A program made the translations under genes and the position numbers. DNA of 49,238 nucleotides. Origin: Phycisphaerales bacterium (GTDB lineage: Bacteria; Planctomycetota; Phycisphaerae; WQYP01). Numbering within the stretch: the first letter of the stretch is position 1; each line of letters begins with the position of its first letter. Where the stretch lies: NCBI GenBank assembly GCA_027313145.1, contig DAHVEJ010000009.1:1-49238 (forward strand). The letters are read 5' to 3'. The notes beneath the pieces were generated by a model that saw only the letters and a program-made list of their open reading frames with translations, was not told the DNA's origin and did no database searches. This document shows, in pieces, positions 42,954 to 49,238 of the stretch.

Positions 42954-43850
42954 ATGGCGAAGGCCAGAGAAATAACCAAGCGACGCAAGGCGGTTCGCAA
43001 CATCTACAAAATCACGCGTGTGATGCAGATGGTGGCCACCGCCAGGTTTCAGCGCGCCTTGAAACGCGCTAAAGGCACCCGGCCCTATCTTGATAAACTT
43101 GACGCCATTGTTAAAGATACACTGCTGGGGGCGCAAGGTTCGGCGGAGCTTCAGCGGCATCCCCTGCTGGCCAGTCGCACTCCCTGCCGCAGAACCGCCA
43201 TTCTGGTGGTTACCAGTAACCGCGGTCTGGCGGGCGGTTACAACAGTCAAATACTTCGCGTGGCGATGCAAAATATCCGGCAGTTGGAAGAAGCCGGGCA
43301 GCAGGTGGATATTCACGTGGCTGGGCGGAAAGGGGCGGCTTACTTCCGCTTCGCCCGGCGCGAGGTCAAGGCCGCCTACACCGGCATCAGCGATAATGCC
43401 ACGTTTGAGGAAGTGCTGCCGGTCTCACAAGCTTTGATGGATGATTTTGCCAATCAGACAGTGGATGCGATCAAAATTGTCTACATGCGATTTATCAGCG
43501 TCGGCCAGCAGAAAGCCACCACGGCCGAGGTGCTGCCGGTGCAAGCATTGGAAATCGACGATTCAGCCAAATCGCGGCCCAGTCGGCTTGATGCTTGCAG
43601 TGAATATTCACCGGACGCCGGAGAGTTGCTGGTGAGCCTTGTACCGACGATGGTGCGGGCGACCACGTTTCAAGCCTTTGTGGACGCATCTGTTTCCGAA
43701 CAGATCGCCCGGATGATGGCGATGTCGGCGGCCACGGAAAATGCTGACAGCATGATCAAGCACCTGACGCGCGAATACAATCGGGCCCGCCAATCGCAAA
43801 TTACCAGTGAATTGTCGGAGCTTATGGGTGGGGTTGAGGCATTAAAGTAG
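42954..43850 (+). CDS. atpG: ATP synthase subunit gamma
   Basis: The 298-residue rotor subunit has the conserved ends: KARREITKRRKAVRNIYKITRVMQMVATARF-type N-terminal helix, TSNRGLAGGYNSQ near 85, and the C-terminal ENADSMIKHLTREYNRARQSQIT helix that enters the alpha/beta hexamer. It lies between atpA and atpD, with gaps of 34 and 100 bp. Confidence 0.97.
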   Translation: MAKAREITKRRKAVRNIYKITRVMQMVATARFQRALKRAKGTRPYLDKLDAIVKDTLLGAQGSAELQRHPLLASRTPCRRTAILVVTSNRGLAGGYNSQILRVAMQNIRQLEEAGQQVDIHVAGRKGAAYFRFARREVKAAYTGISDNATFEEVLPVSQALMDDFANQTVDAIKIVYMRFISVGQQKATTAEVLPVQALEIDDSAKSRPSRLDACSEYSPDAGELLVSLVPTMVRATTFQAFVDASVSEQIARMMAMSAATENADSMIKHLTREYNRARQSQITSELSELMGGVEALK

Positions 43851-43938
43851 CCATTGGAAAAATAATGGACCGTGGATGTTTATCCCGGATCGTTAATTGG
43901 AAGTTGACGTTAATACAGAAAAGCAAAAGTAGAAATAG

Positions 43939-45387
<1,449 letters not shown>

Positions 45388-45390
45388 TAC

Positions 45391-47400
45391 TTATTTTCTC
45401 GGGCTGTCGGCGTGAGTTTTTGTGTGCTCGGCAGCCTGCTGAAAATAATGTTCGGCCTTGGCGGGTTCTTTATACACGCGCAGAAAAATGCGTCCAAGCC
45501 ATACGTTGGCGCGTACGTGCCGTGGATTGAAATACAGGCAAGTTTCCAAGGCCTGAACAGCGCGATCTATTTTATTAAGTCTGATTAAGGCTATGCCCAG
45601 ATCATAATGGGCGGCGGGGTAACCGTGCATGAGCCCCACCGCGCGCAGAGCGGATTCGGCGGCCTGCTGCCATTGCCGCATGGCGAGATGGCAACGGGCC
45701 ATGCCTTCATGCGCGATCGGGCTGTCGCCATCAATTTGCAGAGCTTTTTCAAAGGCGCGCCGGGCGGATCGCCACATTTTTCGGCGGGCATACGCCGAGC
45801 CAATGGTGCAATGCAGGCCCGGCAAACGCGGATCGGCCTTTTCCGCCTCGCGCAGGTGTCGAATTGCGGCGGAAGGTTTTCCTTCAGAAAACAAAAGCGA
45901 CCCCAAAAGCAGATGGGCCAGAGGGCTGTCGGTTTTGTCCGCGATTACCTGCTGAACAATTTTTCGAGCTTCCGTGTGATTATTTAGTCGCTGGTGGCAT
46001 TGCGCCAGCAGCAGTCGAATGCGTGGTCTTTGTGGCAAATCAGCCGCGAGCTTTTCCAATAGCGGAAGGGCCGCTTCCGGATTCCCTCCGCTGAGATGAA
46101 CAATGGCGAGGTTATATTGGATTTCCTGCGTGGCAATAAGCACCGCCTTATTGTTGTCCTCATCCAGTGGATCCATATATCCCAATGCCACAAGCTGGTC
46201 GATGGCTTCCTGGGCTTCCAGCGGATCGCGCCGGCGATCCTCCGGGTGCATGCCGGCCTCGCCGTGAATCGTTTCCCATGACTCAATGCATTGAATTTCC
46301 GGCGGTTGCTCAAAGGCCTGCACCAGTGTTTTTCCGTCCATGTCCCGGCCCACCGGTAAGCCATAAAGCGTGAGGATCGTCGGCGCAATATCCAGGATGC
46401 CGGCACCATAGATGCGTTCGTCTTTTTTTATACCCGGGCCGGCCATGCAGAACATGCCGAACGGACGATGGCAAACTGTCGGGCCGGATGGCTCATCCGG
46501 AATGCCCCGAGGCCGGAGATGATCGCTGTAGAAACCGTGGTCGGATATCAGCATGATGTGGGTTTCCGGCCCCGCGAGTTGCATCAGCCGGCCGAGCATC
46601 AGATCATGAAATTGATATGTACAGGCAACGACATTTTTATATAAGTCAAAGTCGGCATCGGAAACTTCGGGCAGTTTGGGCGGATGAAATGGCATAAACG
46701 CGTGGGAAAGATGATCCACTGCATCGTAATATACCGTTGCAAAATCCCATGGCTGATGTTCAAGCAGCCACGTGGCGGCGGCGTGGACGCTGATGGTTTC
46801 GGCGAGCATCCGGGCGAGCGTGGATAAGTGCTTATCTTTTGTCTGATCCACCTTTGCGGCATCGGGCACAAATGGGAGAATCATGCCGGATTCCAATTCC
46901 ATCGGGTGAATGCGCATGGGGGCAAGCACATCGGCCAATTCGGAGGGATGGATGGTGCCCGGCTTGATCGGCCAGGGTTGATCCACGGCTCCGACGGCTT
47001 TCTGGAATAATTCGCTGACACACGTACCTTTGATGGGTTCGGCGGGATGGCCGGAAAACCAGGCCTCCACCTGGGAATTCATCCCTTGCTGGGTGAAGAT
47101 GTTCCATAATGCCTTACATTTGCGGGAGGTACTGGTAAATGGACGCACATAGCGATTGTCCGGATCTGGTTCAATGAATCCGAGAATACCATGTTTGTCC
47201 GGGCGTTTGCCGGTGGCAATGGAATTCCACAGCATCGGAGAGATGATCGGTTCCATCGTGGCCAGATTTCCCATCACGCCATTGGTTATCAGATGATTCA
47301 ACGCGGGTAATCGGCCTTGTTCAAGCAGGGGCGTGATGACCTGCCAGTCGGCGGAGTCCCATCCTATCAGGAGAAGTTTTTTTGCAATGCGGTTGGCCAT
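45391..47400 (-). CDS. Alkaline-phosphatase-superfamily phosphodiesterase fused to TPR repeats
   Basis: The 669-residue protein has no signal peptide. Residues 8 to about 400 resemble type I phosphodiesterase/nucleotide pyrophosphatases: LLLIGWDSADW (metal Asp), SPMLWNSIATGKRPDKHGI (nucleophile loop), YYDAVDHLSH and LISDHGFYSDH (metal ligands). From about 425 to 660 there are TPR-type helical repeats (AIRHLREAEKADPRLPGLH, ALETCLYFNPRHVRAN). The natural substrate is unknown; the TPR part probably binds partner proteins. It ends 3 bp from atpD in the opposite direction and diverges from the 47704 phosphoesterase gene. Confidence 0.87.
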   Translation of the reverse strand: MANRIAKKLLLIGWDSADWQVITPLLEQGRLPALNHLITNGVMGNLATMEPIISPMLWNSIATGKRPDKHGILGFIEPDPDNRYVRPFTSTSRKCKALWNIFTQQGMNSQVEAWFSGHPAEPIKGTCVSELFQKAVGAVDQPWPIKPGTIHPSELADVLAPMRIHPMELESGMILPFVPDAAKVDQTKDKHLSTLARMLAETISVHAAATWLLEHQPWDFATVYYDAVDHLSHAFMPFHPPKLPEVSDADFDLYKNVVACTYQFHDLMLGRLMQLAGPETHIMLISDHGFYSDHLRPRGIPDEPSGPTVCHRPFGMFCMAGPGIKKDERIYGAGILDIAPTILTLYGLPVGRDMDGKTLVQAFEQPPEIQCIESWETIHGEAGMHPEDRRRDPLEAQEAIDQLVALGYMDPLDEDNNKAVLIATQEIQYNLAIVHLSGGNPEAALPLLEKLAADLPQRPRIRLLLAQCHQRLNNHTEARKIVQQVIADKTDSPLAHLLLGSLLFSEGKPSAAIRHLREAEKADPRLPGLHCTIGSAYARRKMWRSARRAFEKALQIDGDSPIAHEGMARCHLAMRQWQQAAESALRAVGLMHGYPAAHYDLGIALIRLNKIDRAVQALETCLYFNPRHVRANVWLGRIFLRVYKEPAKAEHYFQQAAEHTKTHADSPRK

Positions 47401-47480
47401 GGTATTGCGGTTCCTTCAACGCGTGAGTCCGCCGCGGACTATCGCGGCCAAAGCTCTTGCTTTGTGCTCAAACATACGGA

Positions 47481-47500
47481 TGCGCGTTTAAATTCGCGCA
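47481..47500. promoter_or_regulatory. Palindromic site in the divergent 47401-47703 promoter region
   Basis: TGCGCG at 47481-47486 and CGCGCA at 47495-47500 flank TTTAAATT, giving a 20-bp dyad typical of a dimeric regulator's operator. A further imperfect hairpin lies at 47507-47527. The rest of this 303-bp gap shows no gene; AAGGAG before 47704 is the ribosome-binding site of the next gene. Confidence 0.4.
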
Positions 47501-47703
47501 AGCGCTGTGTAAGCATTTCGCTAACACGTTGCTCATCAACGGCTCACCAGTAATTTATTTGGCGCATAAATATTCCACATATTTGCCCGATAACATGGAT
47601 CGCGTCGTCCAGGGCACTGTGTCTTGGCGGCAGGCATGGCCAGTAGTCGCGATCGTCCGACTGGTTGAGATGCTTTTGTTCAGGGACGCGCAAGGAGAAT
47701 ATT

Positions 47704-48780
47704 ATGGGTTGGAATCGAATGACAAAAAAAGGTTCGGCGATAACGGCCAGCGCAATCGTCGCCGCAGTCGCCGGCTCCGCTTTTATCGGTTGCAGTGCGG
47801 GAGCGGCTCAGGCAGGCATTTTGGCTCCCAGCCATGTGGTGGTGGTGATTGAAGAAAATCATTCCTTCAGTCAGATTGTGGGCAATACCACGGACGCTCC
47901 GTATATCAACAACACGCTTATTGGAAATGGCGGCCTGCTTTACACCCAGTCTTACTCTCCGGAGCACCCCAGTCAGCCGAATTATCTTGATCTGTTTTCC
48001 GGAAGCGACCAGGGAATTACCGGTGATTACTTTCCCAGTGCCCCGCAATACTCCGAACCGCTCAATACGCCGAACCTCGCGGCCCAATTACTTAACGCGG
48101 GGGATTCATTCAAGGAATATAATCAGACTTATTCGGCTATTGATAACACAACGAACTACAACCAGGCCACGTACAACAATGGCACAACCAATGAAACTTA
48201 CGCCCGTAAGCACAACGCGGTGATCAACTGGGTCAATCCCAGTCTCACAAGTGTTTCGGGTAATCAGCTTCCGCTTTCCACGATGACCGGCTTTTCCGAA
48301 TTTCCCACCACCGCCGCCGGTTATGCCGCATTGCCCACCGTTTCATTTGTCATTCCCAATCTGGAAAATGACATGCACAACGGCACCATTCAAGCGGGCG
48401 ACAGTTTCTTGCAGCAGAATCTCAACGGTTATGTCCAGTGGGCCAAAACCAATAACAGCCTTCTGCTGGTGACGTGGGATGAAAATGATTACACCCTTCA
48501 GGATGGCAATCATATTGCCACAATCATCAATGGCGATACGTCGCTGTATGTTCCCGGGCAGTCCAGTCAGATGTTCAACAGCTACAGCGTTCTGCGGACA
48601 CTGGAATCAATGTATGGTCTCGGCTACGCCGGTAATGCGGCAACATCGCCGGATCTTGCCACGAATGCGGCCGGTCAGTTGGTGGCGGTTCCGGAACCCG
48701 CACCCTTGGCGCTGATGGCTATTGCTGCTCTGGCTTTTCTGATACCGGTACGTCGCCGGCGCGGCAATTCCAAGCGCTAA
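47704..48780 (+). CDS. Phosphoesterase-family (acid phosphatase/phospholipase C-like) protein with PEP-CTERM tail
   Basis: The product is 358 residues from ATG 47704, which has AAGGAG 6 nt upstream. A signal peptide ends near GAAQA. The phosphoesterase family core shows VVVVIEENHSFSQIVGN near the start, SPEHPSQPNYLDLFSG and LLVTWDENDYTLQDGNHIATI, with the expected metal and substrate residues. The end VPEPAPLALMAIAALAFL plus RRRRG is a PEP-CTERM signal. It probably releases phosphate from organic esters at the cell surface. It diverges from the phosphodiesterase-TPR gene, so both may respond to the same signal. Confidence 0.88.
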   Translation: MGWNRMTKKGSAITASAIVAAVAGSAFIGCSAGAAQAGILAPSHVVVVIEENHSFSQIVGNTTDAPYINNTLIGNGGLLYTQSYSPEHPSQPNYLDLFSGSDQGITGDYFPSAPQYSEPLNTPNLAAQLLNAGDSFKEYNQTYSAIDNTTNYNQATYNNGTTNETYARKHNAVINWVNPSLTSVSGNQLPLSTMTGFSEFPTTAAGYAALPTVSFVIPNLENDMHNGTIQAGDSFLQQNLNGYVQWAKTNNSLLLVTWDENDYTLQDGNHIATIINGDTSLYVPGQSSQMFNSYSVLRTLESMYGLGYAGNAATSPDLATNAAGQLVAVPEPAPLALMAIAALAFLIPVRRRRGNSKR

Positions 48781-48849
48781 GTCACAACATGTTCTATCTG
48801 TGTTTGTTCCGTAAGGAAATAAAAATCAGCTTTTTACAGGAGATTACCC

Positions 48850-49182
48850 ATGACACATAAAATCAACGATGTTTCCAAGTTAACCGCCGGCGAGAGGTCA
48901 TCGCTGGATGCTCGTCTGGCGGCTTACGCCGCAGTAAGTTTGTCGATGATTGCAACCGGTGTGGCCCAGGCTACGCCGCAATACACCCAAATTAATGCGC
49001 CAATGAGCACGCTAACCCCCGGCGGCGAGGCATTTATTAATTATGGCGGCGGAAAAGCTTTTCTGGGCATGATGACCTCACTGAATCGAATCAGTGGAGA
49101 TGCCAGCCTTACCTTTTCCGGCATGGTGCCGGGAACCGATGCGGTAACCGTGGCCGCATCGACGAACGGCGGTGCGCCGTGA
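48850..49182 (+). CDS. Short exported protein, possibly truncated by frameshift
   Basis: A 110-residue frame follows AGGAG at a good distance. The N-terminus (LDARLAAYAAVSLSMIATGVAQA) resembles an internal signal seen in planctomycete surface proteins, then YTQINAPMSTLTPGGEAFINYGG. The frame stops with TGA TAA at 49180-49185. Another frame from about 49173 stays open to the window edge and reads DKALVFSGEIPARQ, so a longer gene may have been broken. The family is not recognised. Confidence 0.55.
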   Translation: MTHKINDVSKLTAGERSSLDARLAAYAAVSLSMIATGVAQATPQYTQINAPMSTLTPGGEAFINYGGGKAFLGMMTSLNRISGDASLTFSGMVPGTDAVTVAASTNGGAP

Positions 49183-49238
49183 TAAGGCGTTAGTTTTCAG
49201 CGGGGAAATACCCGCCCGGCAAAGTAATCGTTCCAGCC

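Noticed and set aside
47495-47550. A partial match to the shared operator (CGCGCAAGC, then TTCGCTAAC at the 22-bp offset)
   Set aside because: There is no -10 box at the required position, and the repeats are weaker; probably chance.

Overview
The window looks like a chromosomal segment of a planctomycete, probably Phycisphaerae or a relative. Evidence: several secreted proteins end in PEP-CTERM-type sorting tails; one gene encodes a prepilin-type protein with a [13 protein letters not shown] methylation motif and an FGDGHVE tail; there are many glycoside hydrolases with Tat signals; and housekeeping genes are mixed with polysaccharide-degradation genes. Base composition is moderate and even. 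I see no rRNA, tRNA, CRISPR array, plasmid or phage functions.

Region 1 (1-16.7 kb) is a polysaccharide-utilisation locus with a xyloglucan-like signature. A minus-strand operon encodes GH5 (PEP-CTERM), GH3 and a Tat-exported GH31, the last running off the left edge. Next come a PEP-CTERM protein and a prepilin-type protein, then a plus-strand XylR-type regulator (sugar-binding core plus AraC helix-turn-helix). A minus-strand pair (apiosidase-like DUF4038 protein, GH16) diverges from a plus-strand pair (CE2-like SGNH esterase, GH74 xyloglucanase). Three transcription units here share a 54-bp promoter architecture: two CGCAA-type direct repeats 22 bp apart, then a -10 box exactly 16 bp later. 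This looks like the operator of the adjacent regulator, and it ties the pilin-like gene to the hydrolases. It is the most interesting signal in the window.

Region 2 (16.7-37.3 kb) is mixed. It holds an ABC exporter with an unusual PDZ-like extracytoplasmic insert, a lipoprotein, a degenerate phosphotransferase upstream of lepA, a small palindromic repeat element that forms the end of a GH20 gene, mutL, a helix-turn-helix/membrane protein, an OmpA-type lipoprotein, a methyltransferase, prfB with its programmed +1 frameshift, a K+/H+ antiporter, a GH27 alpha-galactosidase-like gene and two cell-surface proteins with C-terminal sorting signals.

Region 3 (37.4-45.4 kb) is the F-type ATP synthase operon, atpZ-I-B-E-F-H-A-G-D. 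It has a good sigma70-type promoter, and stem-loops bracket atpE. There is no atpC: a convergent gene begins 3 bp after atpD.

Region 4 (45.4-49.2 kb) holds a phosphodiesterase/TPR fusion, a divergent PEP-CTERM phosphoesterase and a short exported protein that may be frameshifted.
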